64,000 bases of DNA from Citrus sinensis (GCF_022201045.2 NC_068563.1:1736001-1800000); one strand, 5' to 3'. Shown: positions 49,865 through 61,085, numbered from the stretch's first letter. Numbers and translations: made by a program. The notes: generated by a model from the sequence alone, not told the origin.

Positions 49865-50143
49865 GGCAATGGGCCCGTAGCCCATTGGCACACCCATGAC
49901 CTTAGCTCGCAGAGTATTGGGACTTGATTCCCCAGTATAATAAGGGTTGAATAATCTTCTCATATTAGGGTAGAATTAATTTCTCTCCGGTATTAATAGT
50001 GAGGATAAATCTCCTTTCAGCTTTAAGTAAAGATTTAACATTCGAGCTGTACCAAAATAGGATTATTCAGGAGAGTCCCGACTGACTTCTGATTGTAAAT
50101 CTTAATAGAGCTCTTATTGTAATATATAGTGTATAAAAAAAAA
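49865..50143 (+). mobile_element. Full-length tRNA-derived SINE with target duplication
   Basis: A perfect 12-bp direct repeat, TTACTTTCTCTT, at 49853-49864 and 50144-50155 brackets a 279-bp element. It has a box A, TAGCCCATTGG (49878-49888), a box B-like GACTTGATTCC (49921-49931) and an A-run at the 3' end. This is the best preserved SINE in the window. Confidence 0.93.
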
Positions 50144-50474
50144 TTACTTTCTCTTTTTTTTTCTTTTTTTTTTTTTCGGAGCAAACCGACCATATACATG
50201 TATTTTAAGAAACACCAAAATTATCAAAGAGAGTATCTCCAAGCTATTGAGGCTTCACGAAAAAAGGACTCAAGTACAAATATGGAGACAACAAAGGCAT
50301 GCATTGAATCCACTAAACTACTTCGATATCTATAGTTTATTTCACACTAAATACCCAAAAAAAAAATGGAACAAACAAAATCACGACTTTTGGTAATATT
50401 AAGCTACCGAGAGACATAATAATTAAACATAAAATAATGAAGTACAAAAGCAAAAAAGAAAAAAAAAAGTTTAA

Positions 50475-50862
50475 TTAAGGCTTGCTCTTCTGAGTATAGA
50501 TATAGTCTATGTGAGCGGCAAGTGTTCTTCTCATCAAACAATCATCTCCTTCAACGCCATCACAGCTATCCTCCACCGTCTGATCAACTTTCTTTGTTGC
50601 TTCTTCAACGTCCTTCATGATCATCAAACCATGCAACAAAAGATTAATATACAGAAGACAAAAAGATAACCCACATAAAAACAAAGTGAACATACATGTT
50701 TCATGCATGAAATGAAGAAAATTAACGTACCCCATGTAGGTTTTTCAATGGAGTAACATCGGGAAATGCCGGTTCTGGCCTTATGGCAGAGGCTTGTGAT
50801 GAGAAGAAGAAGAAGAAGACGAGGGCTATGATCAAGCAAAGAGTGGTGGCTTTGTATGCCAT
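50475..50862 (-). CDS. PSK: Phytosulfokine (PSK) precursor
   Basis: Two exons on the minus strand, 50862-50731 and 50612-50475, join in phase to an 89-residue preproprotein, the usual size for PSK genes. Residues 1-26 form a signal peptide (hydrophobic core ALVFFFFFSS, then QASA). The pentapeptide YIYTQ is at residues 81-85, preceded by an Asp and by the Cys-x-Gly... Cys-L-x-R-R pattern typical of the family. PSK is cleaved from such precursors in the secretory pathway, sulphated on both tyrosines by TPST and perceived by PSKR receptor kinases; it promotes cell growth and affects immunity. A TATAAAT at about 50943-50949 (minus strand) lies about 85 bp upstream of the ATG. The donor CATGGG/GTACGT and acceptor ATGAAG/GACGTT were chosen because they join the signal peptide and the PSK exon in frame. 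Confidence 0.95.
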
Positions 50863-50939
50863 TTTCAACTTGTGCTCTAATTTTATCTAGAGAGAGTTGG
50901 CGAAAGAATACGAGACGAGTAGAGGATCATGTGGGACGT

Positions 50940-50952
50940 TGAATTTATAGAG
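50940..50952 (-). promoter_or_regulatory. Likely TATA box of the PSK precursor gene
   Basis: CTATAAATTC on the minus strand, 80-90 bp upstream of the PSK start codon, fits a plant core promoter at a usual distance. There is no direct evidence of the transcription start. Confidence 0.6.
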
Positions 50953-51312
50953 GATTGTGAACTTCGAATGGTGGATTTGGGGTAATATTTTAAGATAGAT
51001 TCTCAGTTGTACTTGTTTGGTGAAAATGATAAATTAATGCCAAAGAAGAGTCAATGACATCGGACGGCTATGATTGCCTGGCTTGGTTTTGTTGTTGAAA
51101 AGTATTAAATGTTCTAGAACAAGAGTTGAGTTTTCTTTTTTATTTTTTTTCTTTCCTTTTTTGTGAATTGAACTCCTTTGTAAGCAAATTATCAGTTAAC
51201 GAGTTAGCTAAACTGTGGGTACGTCCTGCTTTTATAATTTTTTCCCCTTTTTTGGTGTGAAAAGGAAAAAAGGATGTTGAAATCTTTAATTTGGTTTGAT
51301 AGATACATGGAT

Positions 51313-52572
51313 GGGAAAATTTTGGCATATCCTCCTCATGAACTAACAATCTTCAAATCGTCCCTTTTATTGTTGAAAACATCAAGTTAATACCCAAAAT
51401 TCGTTATCTTTCTGTTATTTTTAACGGCTAAAAGGGTAAAAATAGTATTTGCACAATTTCCTAACAACCAATTAACAAAAAAAGATCAAATTAGGTAGAT
51501 TAATTTTCACGGATCTAAATCTTTCTAAATTTTTCAAAACACATATAAATATTTCAAATATTTATAATACTCCCTAGTACTTTAAAAAATTTTTATTTTG
51601 TGCCTATATACAGATTAAAATTTATCTTTTCGTATTTAAAAATTTTATTTTAAAAAATAAATTTAGAAATTAATTCAAAGCTACAAATAGAAAAAGAATA
51701 AGATTTTACCTTTTTTCATATTTTTTATTATTATCAGTATTATTCTTTTTTCATTTTGTAAAGGTATTTAAAGAAACTATAGATATAAAAAAAATCAAAG
51801 AACAAAATAAAAATACTACTGGAGTTTTACCATCCAAATGAAAGGAGTAAGAATGAGAAAAATGAAAGAAAAGAAAAAATGCTACTAAAGTCATGTACAT
51901 GAAAGAAAAAAAAATGAATAAAAAAATGAAGGAGTAAGGATGAGAAAAAAAAATAAATGAAAGGAAAAGACGAAGGAGTAAGGATGAGAAAAATGAAAGA
52001 AAAGAAAAAAAATGCTACTCAAGTCATGTACATGAAAGAAAAGAAAAAAAAATGAAGAAAAAGATTAAGAAGGAGTAAGGACGAGAAAAAAAAACAAATG
52101 AAAGGAAAAGATGAAGGAGTAAGGATGAGAAAAAAAATGAGAGAAAAAGACAAAGAAAAATGAAAGAAAAGGATGAAAATAGTATGGTTTTTAATCTTAA
52201 AATTTGATCTTGATGGCATATCTTGTAATTTATTTAACTAATATATCTAATTTAGGAAAACTACCAATTTATTTATGTCAATTAAGTTATTTTAATACTT
52301 TACTTTTTAATTTATTTTTCAATGACTAGTAATATATCAACTACCTTTTTCATTTTTCAATGACTAATCATACATCACTATTTTTTTTTTTAGCCTCACA
52401 ATACTCTTACAAGAGTATTATGTTAAGATAAGGGTATTTTCATACTTTTATGAGTCAACGACAGTCAATAGTTAAAAATAATGAGTTTTGAGAAGTAACT
52501 TGATGTTTTCAATGGTAAATGAGGCGATATGAAGATTTTCACTTCATGAGAGGGTAGACCGAAATTTTTCCT
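51313..52572. mobile_element. Mutator-like non-autonomous element with about 100-bp terminal repeats
   Basis: The left end, GGGAAAATTTTGGCAT, and the right end, read in reverse, AGGAAAAATTTCGGTCT, begin inverted repeats. These continue for about 100 bp with shared inner words such as TGAAAACATCAAGTTA and AATCTTCA. The GGGAAAATTT start is common among Mutator-like elements. I could not find a 9-bp target duplication, so the exact ends are provisional. The interior is AT-rich, has no transposase and includes a purine-rich tandem repeat. Confidence 0.75.
51843..52190. repeat. Purine-rich minisatellite inside the Mutator-like element
   Basis: A unit of about 133 bp, with GATGAGAAAAATGAAAGAAA and the AGTCATGTACATGAAAG core, is repeated about 2.5 times (core at about 51889 and 52022). 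One strand is almost wholly A and G. The minus-strand open frame here (Phe/Leu-rich) is a by-product of that composition. Confidence 0.8.
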
Positions 52573-54224
52573 AAATTGATTCTTCAAAAATAAATAGCTA
52601 AACACTTATTATTTTAGTAATGGACAACCAAATTCTTTTTTATTAGTGAATTTAATCTATTTAGGTTGATATTATCATACATCAATTTTAGTTAGTATTT
52701 AAATACATTTCTATTTTATTTTTATTCAAATAAACAGAATTCACCGATAAAATAAGGTTTAAACTCATGTTTATAATACGAAAGAGATCTATCATTCAAT
52801 GGGAGAAACTGTAACAGTTTTGAATGTTATTTTTTCTATTTGAAAATTATAAAAGTCTCATGAATTTTTTTTTTTTTTGGACGTTACAGTGCAATTAGAC
52901 TAAATTATATTTATAAATAGATGTTAATTGTGTAAAATTCACATGATTCAGAAGCAGATATTGGTGGCAGCTGGCTAATTTATTGGGAACGTTATTAATT
53001 AAGGTTTACATTTTTAATAGCATTGTCAACGCTTATTCTAAATGCTATCGAACGCTGAAGCGCGATTACTGTTGAGCTTTTGAATCTAGGAGTTGACCTG
53101 AACAAAACACATGAAAAACAAAAATAAAATAAAAAATGAAGTCACTGATGATAAAGCATTGAGATTCTCTTTTGTTTATACATATGAATGATCTCTTGTT
53201 TATCATACAGTCATAACCCTTTATCATTTTCACCCATTAACAAAAGAGAAACTTATAGCCTCGTCATCTTCAACTTAAAGACGGAAATTAATTTTTTTTA
53301 AAAAAAAAAATGGCAAAGGCACATATACATAATGAGGTGCATCAAATTTAGGGAACAGACCATTGCAAAAACCCTGGCCATTATGATGAATATAGGCATG
53401 CTTATGGGGCAGGATTCTATAACATTAATGATGGAGGTTCTACTAATAATTATCATTTGCATTTTTTTTTTCCGAATTTGCAGCTTCGAGGAATCAATCA
53501 AATAAATATAAAGAGTAGACCTAGACCAGTTGTGCCCCATCAATGATTTTAAAACATCGTGGACTTATTTTTTTAAAAATATAAGACATTTCATCATAAA
53601 TATAAAAAGAGTAAGTCGACCATTTCCGTTCACATTGATTATTAATGGGTGCAACCTTGCAAGTGGATATTGGGTGGATTTAAAGTTTAAAGTTCAAAAA
53701 AAAAAAAAAAAAGTTGCAGGAATCTGAAGCATGACAATGAACAATGAAAGAAACTTCTTTGATCAGCTTTTGATGTTGCAACTTTAAGGCTAAGTTTGAT
53801 CAACAATTCCATGTGTGTGTGTGTGTGTTTTTTTTTTAATAGTTTTAACGAGTTTCTTCTTCCAAGAACAGCCATGCTGCATCATTTCCGTTTTTATTAA
53901 ATTATACAGTTGATAGTTTGTTTGGTCGACGATTATGTACATCAAGATATTTCTAAGCTAATTAAGGCAGATTAAAAGACTCTAATTCACCGTTTAATAC
54001 TATTCACGTTTGCTTCAACTAATCATATGTATCTTATTTATACGGTACTCATGATATGTATCATATACTTGTATTGCTCTCCCGTGCCAACGCAAATGTG
54101 GAATAAACCATCTGGAAGATCCAAGGTCTTCTTATGACAGATGTTACAATAACATTTTAGTCTTTTCTCTTGTTGAATCTTTTCTCTCTTCTACTAGTTG
54201 AGCTCCTGTGGTACCTATGGGAAA
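52573..54224. other. Gene-poor intergenic DNA
   Basis: AT-rich sequence with a GT microsatellite at 53813-53828 and several A- and T-runs. No gene or bordered element is supported. Confidence 0.5.
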
Positions 54225-55320
54225 TACTCCATTTAACGGCTGAATGAGCATTTGATCATAGTGAGAAAATACAGAAAAAAAAAAGTATAAAGAATGTTCT
54301 AAGGGTCTTTTTGGAATTGCATTAATAGGCTAAAGAGTGATTTTTAAAAAAATTAAAAACTAATTTTGATACTTTGTAAATTTTTTTAGAATTCAATTCT
54401 GGGTAAATCATCCTATATATCCTACATCAAATTTTGAAAAAGTATATTTTAAAATTGTAGGACCCATAATTTGTGTGGTTCACATGAGAGATGTATGTTA
54501 CAATTATTGTAACTTAGCATTTGCCTTCATATATATTCCCATAAGAATTATAAAAATCTAAAATTATCCTTATTGATTAGGAAATAAAATAATTAACTTT
54601 AAAGAGATTGTTATTATTACCAATTATATTGAGATAATAAAATAAAATATTTTTTATTTATCAATTATTATAATACACAATAAAAAAAAATTTTATACAA
54701 CATGTTTAACAATAGATTTATCAGAAACATACAATTATTTTTAAAACTTACAACACTTTTAGAAATAAATTGTACCAAACGTCTAACTGATTCTCTTTAA
54801 ATTTAATTATTTTTACAATACAATTAATAATAGTTATTTTTAAAAACTACAATATTACCAAACTGACACTAAAAATCTATCGAATATTATTAAGTAATAT
54901 ATAAATTTACATAACTCAACTCAATGACGGATCACAACTGTAAATAGTGATATTTATAGATTAAAAAAAAAGTCTATTATAAAAATAGTTAAATTTTCCT
55001 TTTGAAACCATTAGAGTAATAGAATTCATATGATAGCTATTAAGGTTATGTTTTAAGTGAATCACGCGCTTGTCTAGCACAGAATGGAAAATACTCCAAT
55101 AAATGTTCATATCAGCATTTGATCACAGTGAGAAAATAGAGAGAAAAGTACACAGAATGTTCTAAAATTTTGTAAAATATTATTAAATAATATCTAAATC
55201 CATAAAACCCAATGACCGAATCACAACTGTAAATAGTGATATTTATATATTAAAAAGACTACGATAAAAAATAATAAGTTTTCCTTTTGAAACCATTAGA
55301 GTAATGGAATATTAGAATTC
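54225..55320. repeat. Duplicated segment of about 240 bp, one copy split by a MITE
   Basis: The sequence of 55083-55320 is matched by 54225-54302 plus 54869-55040 together, sharing GCATTTGATCA, AGAATGTTCTAA, CACAACTGTAAATAGTGATA and CCTTTTGAAACCATTAGAGT. The left copy is interrupted by the insertion at 54303-54868, so the right copy shows the empty site. Confidence 0.8.
54303..54868. mobile_element. MITE whose empty site is present nearby
   Basis: The left end GGGTCTTTTTGGAAT and the right end, reversed, TGTCAGTTTGGTAAT form imperfect inverted repeats. CTAA stands at both sides (54299-54302 and 54869-54872). The length is about 566 bp and the interior is AT-rich with no coding capacity. The uninterrupted paralogous segment at 55083-55320 confirms that this block is an insertion. 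Confidence 0.75.
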
Positions 55321-55962
55321 TTGGTTGGTTTATCATTATGCCATTCGACCCGAAATTTGATAAGCCACGATATTCTAATTCAATTTCAAAAGCTTGGAAC
55401 TGAAAATGCTGAGAATATCGAAACCAGTGGGCTATATGTTTTGTACCAAACTTCGTTGATTAATATTCAAGTTACTTGGTGCATTTCATATTGCTCACCA
55501 TTTAGTCTTCATAGTGGGGTTAGGAAAATTAAAGTTTCCCATGACCACACAGATGAAAGGCACTCGAAGAGGGAATGATCAAAGAAAGATGGCTACTCAG
55601 TTCACAACACCAAAGTTCTCAGCTTTCATACTCTTATAATTAGTACTTTATAAAGCCATGGGAAAATTTTGTAATATTCTAGATGATAAGAAGGAAAAAC
55701 TTTTGCAATGATTTTGGAGAGAAACGCATTTAATGTGAGCACCCATTTCAAAAAATTAGGGGCAAATACATCACTCATTTAATATGTTCTAGATAAGACT
55801 TGGTTGGTTTAACGTGTAGATAGAGTCTAGACTAGAGTGGAGTCTCCATCATAAATTTGGGAATTGAAATTAGCTATAAAGCAATATAGTCAAATCATAC
55901 AATAATTATTTCGAAAATTTTACAAATTTACCAACAATTAAATAAATATCACATTACATTAA

Positions 55963-56348
55963 CGGGTCATTGATCCAATGGAAGAAACCTTTCACTTATA
56001 ATATTGAGTGTAAGAATTCGAATCTCTATAAGAGAATTATGAAGATTAGTTTCAATTCTCTCTCAATTATCAACTAATTGAATAGAGACAGTCTCTCTCT
56101 TACAAAATATGAGTGGAATAGACACCCTTCAAATATTAGAGAGGGTTTAAAGTATTTGCACAAGTGCTTCAGTGGGTTAATATATGACGATGGTCCTAGT
56201 TGTTTAGTACAATTATAAATATTGTAATTGTAATCTCTACTGTAATATCAGTAGTGAGTTAATATATGACGGTAGTCCTAATTGTTTAGTATAATTATTT
56301 AGTATAATTGTAAATATTATACTTATAATATCTACTGTAATATCAGTA
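55963..56348 (+). mobile_element. SINE-like element with a tandemly repeated 3' part
   Basis: Box A-like TGATCCAATGG (55971-55981) and box B-like GAATTCGAATC (56014-56024) lead the element. A CTTACAAAATATGAGTGGAA segment like the other SINEs follows. The 3' part contains two copies (about 56172-56253 and 56254-56348) of an 82-bp unit with GTTAATATATGACG and CTACTGTAATATCAGTA. The element ends shortly before the EVE-domain gene and could supply part of its promoter. Confidence 0.65.
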
Positions 56349-56502
56349 ACAATTTATGTATAACAGAATTATAAAAAAAAAGATAAATATCTCATTACAT
56401 TGCACTTACCAAACTAAACTGGTTTTTAAAAATCCAATTCGAGTCCACCTTAATGGGCCGGACCAAAATGAACCATTGGCATTTGGCGCCACCCCAGTCC
56501 CG

Positions 56503-57042
56503 ATGTTTCCCGCCATGACTAATAAACCCACCTCAATAACACCACCATCATTCTCGAAATTCGGAAGGGCAATGAAAGAAAAAATGGGGAAAGAGAGGCA
56601 ATACTGGCTGTTGAAAACGGAGCCAGGGGAGTGGTCGTGGGAGGATCAAGCAGCAAACGGAGGGGTAACAAACTGGGACGGAGTGAAGAACAAGCAAGCA
56701 CAAAAGAACATGAAGGCCATGAGACTAAACGAGCTCTGCTTCTTCTACCACTCGGGTGCCAGGTCCCGCCGCGTGGTGGGCGTCGTGAGCGTGATAAGGG
56801 AGTGGTACGAGGAGAGCGGGGGTGGGGCGGGGGCGGTGGACGTGAAGGAAGTGGGGATGATGAGGCGGGCGGTGGACTTGAAGGAGATGAAGAGGGATCA
56901 GGAGTTGAAAGGGTGGGCCTTGTTCAGGCAGCCGAGGCTGTCGGTGGTGAATGTTGAGAAGAAGGTTTGGGATAGGGTTTGTGATTTGGGTGGTGGGTTC
57001 GATGGGGATGGTGAAAAAAAGGATGACGAAGGAGATGAATGA
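56503..57042 (+). CDS. THYN1: EVE-domain protein, THYN1-like
   Basis: Intronless frame. From the ATG at 56503 it gives 179 residues; from the ATG at 56584 (MGKERQYW) 152 residues, which fits typical plant relatives. Family signatures are clear: QYWLLKTEPGEWSWEDQ, then VKNKQAQKNMKAM, LCFFYHSG, RVVGVVSVIREWYE, GWALFRQPRLSVVNV and VWDRVCDLGG. The EVE fold is related to PUA and YTH domains; THYN1 relatives bind modified cytosine in DNA. The tail is acidic (GDGEKKDDEGDE). The 27 extra residues from 56503 have few acidic residues and could be an organelle-targeting extension, or may simply be leader. The coding part is markedly more GC-rich than its surroundings. Confidence 0.9.
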   Translation: MFPAMTNKPTSITPPSFSKFGRAMKEKMGKERQYWLLKTEPGEWSWEDQAANGGVTNWDGVKNKQAQKNMKAMRLNELCFFYHSGARSRRVVGVVSVIREWYEESGGGAGAVDVKEVGMMRRAVDLKEMKRDQELKGWALFRQPRLSVVNVEKKVWDRVCDLGGGFDGDGEKKDDEGDE

Positions 57043-57843
57043 TCTTGTGTTAATTATATGTATAATCTTTTTGCATTGTGCAGTAGTTGTAGCCTTGTAT
57101 TTCTTTTGCTAATGTACAAATACTAGTGTTTCCTGAAAAGTTAAATAGATGTTCAACTTGATGCTTTCTTTGCTGGTGATTGATGTTATTATCTTTTAAG
57201 AATAATCTCAAAATGCAAGCACTGGTAACCAAAATATGTATTGGAATGTGATATTCTTAAAGAAGGCAAATAATTTAATTTATTTAGAAATTGGCGGTAC
57301 GATGAATTAATTTTCTTTTACGAACGACTATTTTGGTTAGCTTAAGTCACTCTGCCGTGTGTGTATATAAAAGAAGATTTCTCTCAACCCAGATTTCCAA
57401 GGTTGCGTTATAAAAGATTATCCAGTTAACTACACTAGTGCCGTATTAGCTTAAGTACAAATTTTGTTTATTTACGAGTATTTTATACTACTAAATAGCA
57501 CCCAAAACTGTCTAGCGTACCAAGTTACCCACAAAAGAGCAAAATTGTTGGGCCACGCACCAAAATCATGCGCTCCAAGTGTTAAGTGATTCCTTTTTTT
57601 TCTTTTTCTAAGCTTTAGCAACTCTAAGTGGCATTTTATCGAACATCTCCTGCGCGGCGTGCACTTGCTCAGATATCACACAGTAACCCAAACTAGCATA
57701 ATCCTTTGTGGACTTGAACGCTGCGTTTTAAAAAATCCTGACTATCTAATAAAGCCCTTTATCACATTCAAGCAATAATTAAACCACCAACACCGCTGTG
57801 GCATATTCCCAACATTCATTTGCGGCAAAGGGAATTATTGCAA
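57043..57843. other. Intergenic between the EVE-domain and RsmE-like genes
   Basis: Contains the 3' flank of the EVE-domain gene and the promoter and leader of the methyltransferase gene. No other gene is seen. Confidence 0.5.
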
Positions 57844-60064
57844 ATGCAAAGCTTAGCAGCGGCAGTGCGACCTCGTTTTGTACAATTCCTGAACCGTCCT
57901 TCGCTTAAACCGCTTAGCCTGAGAGCATTCTCGAGTTCATCGTCAGATTACGCCAATCAATCACGCGGTGGCATCCCTCGCTTCTTCTCCCAAGTCCTCC
58001 CTTCTTCAAAGGCAATTCTTTTGTCTCCTCTCTTGCATTCCATTTCCATACACATATACATGCCTCTAGCAATTGGACTCGTGGCATTATTACGTAGCTC
58101 TTTATAAATAATGCTTAAGTTGTGGATTAACCAGACTATATATATATGTGTTTTGCTGACAAATGGATAATGCAGGGAGGTATTGTGCGTGTAGAAGGAG
58201 ATGAATTTTGGCACATGACGAAAGTTTTGCGGTTGAGTACTAATGATAGGTAAATGCATTTGATTTTGTTAATTAGTTTATTATATTGAAATAGTAAAAA
58301 CTTTTTTTTAACTGTTTTAATGAAGATATTTACGATTTTCCAAATAATGATATGCAAGGGTAGAGCTTTTCAATGGGAAAGGGGGTTTGATAGAAGGTTG
58401 CATACAGAGAATTGATAGAACAGGACTTGATGTTGTGGCCTTAGAAGATCTGAAATTAGTTCTTCCTCAGCATACTCAATGGAATGTATTTGCAGCTTTT
58501 GGTAAGCGTTTGGTCGGCACTGTGATGAGAAAGTGAATTTGTTGTTGCATATTTGAACTTGATCCTGTTTAGGTACTCTTAAGGGTGGTCGTGCTGATTG
58601 GCTTGTTGAAAAATGCACGGTATGCCTTAAATATGTATTAAGTTGACGTTATCTTATTAGAGTGTGGATATGATATTTGTTTGTGCTTTTCTTGTTGCTT
58701 CTAATTATCAATGTCCTTTGTACTGTCATAGGAGCTGGGAGCTCAGAGTGTGACCCCTTTGCTGACAGAACATTCACCTTCAATCTCGGAAAATAGGGTA
58801 GACAGATTGGAACGTGTTATTTTAGCAGCAACGAAACAATGTAAACGATTACTCTTGAGCTGAGTTATAGACTTATAGTGACAATGGATTTCTGAGTTGC
58901 AATTTCTACTACGGCTTTATTGCTAATTCTGCTTTTGTATATGGAGGTTCAAGATGATCCCTAGTGTCTCTTCAATGAGGGGATGCCTAAAGTTGTTTGT
59001 TTTTCTTTTGTCTTATATTCTTTTCACCGTCGATGCAACTCTTTTAGGCCAACGTCTGCACGAAATGGTTTTGAATCCTCCAATGAAAATTGATGGCCTT
59101 CTACCTCTTGTAAGTTCTTCTCTCTTTTTTCACTTAATGGTTTATTAGTTATTTAGGATTTTGATTTACTGAATAAAAACCAGCTCGAAAGTGAATTGAA
59201 CTTGAAGATACCTGGAATTTTTAGGTTATAAAATTAGATAGCATATTTATAGGTTACAGATTTATATACCATTGTTTATGAATTACTTAACCGTATCCAG
59301 TGCCATATTCTTGAATTATGGGGAATGGAATCTCTGAGAAATTCAGCTGTTGCTTCTTGGAACTATTGGGAATCTATTTTTGCTTGTAGTCTTGGTTTTG
59401 AATTTATCTTGTATGGTGTATTCTACAGGTTTCCCAGTCAAAGTTAGCTTTTGTTGCAATAGCAGAAGCTACTCCTCTTGTCACTGCATTGTCTTCATCA
59501 AGAAACGAATCTAGTGGGCTGATAATAGTAGGACCAGAAGGCGGTAAGTACACCTTGTTGTATGCAAAAGTTTGATGGAATTTAAGTTTTATAATTTTTC
59601 CATCTTGCCATATTTGAAAGGTACTAAGTATTTCTAACCATTACCTTGTACAAAGTCTGTAGCTATTTTTTTTTTTTGCTTGTGTTGTATTTCTGGCAGC
59701 ATTTGTTGAGAAAATGCTTAAAATTTTTTTTCAAAATATTTGTTTTTCGAAATTTTTATGATAATAGTTCTTGTGGGCAATGAACATTGTTATTATTTCT
59801 GTTTATTTTGATATTTGTCACACACGGGTTTTCCTGCTGGTTGATCTGTCATTAGTATATTTTGTCAGTTTCTGTCGATCTGTGATTCTTTTGTTTGTTA
59901 TTGGTTCTATAGACTTCACAGAGAAAGAGGTGAATAAGATAGTGGAAGCAGGTGCTACTGCTGTTGGTCTTGGGCCACATCGCTTGCGTGTTGAAACTGC
60001 AACAATAGCTCTCTTAGCAACTCTAATGTTATGTTCTGACTCGCAGCAAATGCCCATTCCTTAA
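57844..60064 (+). CDS. RsmE-type rRNA (uracil-N3) methyltransferase, organelle-targeted
   Basis: Eight exons, 57844-58011, 58176-58249, 58359-58501, 58573-58619, 58732-58840, 59048-59109, 59429-59543 and 59913-60064, join in phase to 289 residues. The N-terminal 45 residues (MQSLAAAVRPRF start, several Arg and Ser, no acidic residue before the Asp of SSSSSDYAN) look like a transit peptide. Next come GDEFWHMTKVLRL, AAFGTLKGGRADWLVEKCTELGA, and near the end IIVGPEGDFTEKEV and GLGPHRLRVETA, the SPOUT knot motifs that bind S-adenosylmethionine. Bacterial RsmE methylates U1498 of 16S rRNA; the plant homologue is expected to act on plastid or mitochondrial ribosomes. The first intron must use a GC donor (AAG/GCAATT); all others are GT-AG. 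Confidence 0.93.
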
Positions 60065-60126
60065 GCACCCTTGGTGGTAAGACCTCTCTCTAGTCTCCTG
60101 TCTAGCTTTAAGTTTTTGAGTCTAAG

Positions 60127-60382
60127 GTGCATTTGGGATTGAGGTTGGACACAACATTAAAATGTTTGGCAAACATTTGCTGCTGTAGTTTGAAAGCTAT
60201 ATTGATATGATTTTTCACTTGTATGATGAAAACTATATTATATCATTAATAATTTTGTCAAAATTATTATTTAAAATTTATATTTATTACATATTATTAA
60301 CTTTTATTTCACAGTTATAATTTTTTTTTTTTTTACAGCAGCTGTAGCTTAAAAGTTACAACACCTCAATCCCAAATAAGAA
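60127..60382. mobile_element. MITE with ATTTGGGATTGAGGT ends
   Basis: The left ATTTGGGATTGAGGT (60131-60145) and the right ACCTCAATCCCAAAT (60363-60377) are perfect inverted repeats close to the ends. CTAAG flanks both sides (60122-60126 and 60383-60387). It is about 256 bp, in the 3' flank of the methyltransferase gene, possibly inside its 3' UTR. Confidence 0.8.
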
Positions 60383-60387
60383 CTAAG

Positions 60388-60827
60388 TTTTACTAGATAA
60401 GTGGCATGGTGTGATAATAAGTTGGACCAGCCAATGACAATCTTCATTTTTATGAGATTGAATCATAAATGAATACGCAATATATATATTTCACTACTTC
60501 AGTAGTGACTGGAATAGACATGGGCTGTGATTTGAATCATTTTCTAGATTGTGCTGTGATTTGCAAAATTGTCAATTCTAGGTTCTTTTACTTCTAATCC
60601 CTGCTGAGGCTCCTATTGCTGGATGCTTGTCTGCCATTGATCAATCAGTTAATCAGCTGTAGGTTTTGGATACGAAGGCTAGGCTTATTTATCTTCTTGG
60701 GCCAGATTTGTCTGTATATTTAAACATATCCTTGGCTTTGAGACTCATGAGACCACTGGTTGATAGGCCAGCATGGGACAGTGCGGGATGGCCCAATTTC
60801 TGTTCTTTTCCTACATTGTTATGATGT
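60388..60827. other. Spacer between the MITE and the copia element
   Basis: No gene or repeat is recognised in this stretch. Confidence 0.4.
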
Positions 60828-61070
60828 TGTTAGAAAATTAGAAAAAATATGTGCTGTAATTATATATTAGCTGTAAATTAGTCATCATTAGCTGTAACAT
60901 AGCTATTTAGGTGCAAATCTATGTATTTTAGGAAAATCTACCTAGAAATTATTCTTTCCTTAAATCAGTGATTTAGTTTCCTGATTTAATGGTTTTATGT
61001 GTGCTGTAAATCTCTATAAAAGAACGATCTCAATGACAGAATAATTAATTCTGTGCAAACCTATTTTTCA
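60828..61070 (+). repeat. 5' LTR of the Ty1/copia element
   Basis: About 243 bp, starting TGTTAGAAAA and ending TTTTTCA, so with TG...CA ends. A TATAAA lies at 61015-61020. It is directly followed by the primer-binding site. The 3' LTR is outside the window, so the borders rest on the TG/CA ends and on the primer site. Confidence 0.85.
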
Positions 61071-61073
61071 AGT

Positions 61074-61085
61074 TGGTATCAGAGC
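61074..61085 (+). other. Primer-binding site (initiator Met tRNA)
   Basis: TGGTATCAGAGC, three bases after the LTR, is the standard complement of the initiator methionine tRNA 3' end used by copia elements. Confidence 0.93.

Noticed and set aside
52019..52219. Phe/Leu/Ser-rich minus-strand frame resembling a membrane protein
   Set aside because: It is the pyrimidine strand of a purine-rich minisatellite.
55321..55578. 85-residue plus-strand frame
   Set aside because: No domain, begins at a TTG and lies in TE-rich DNA.
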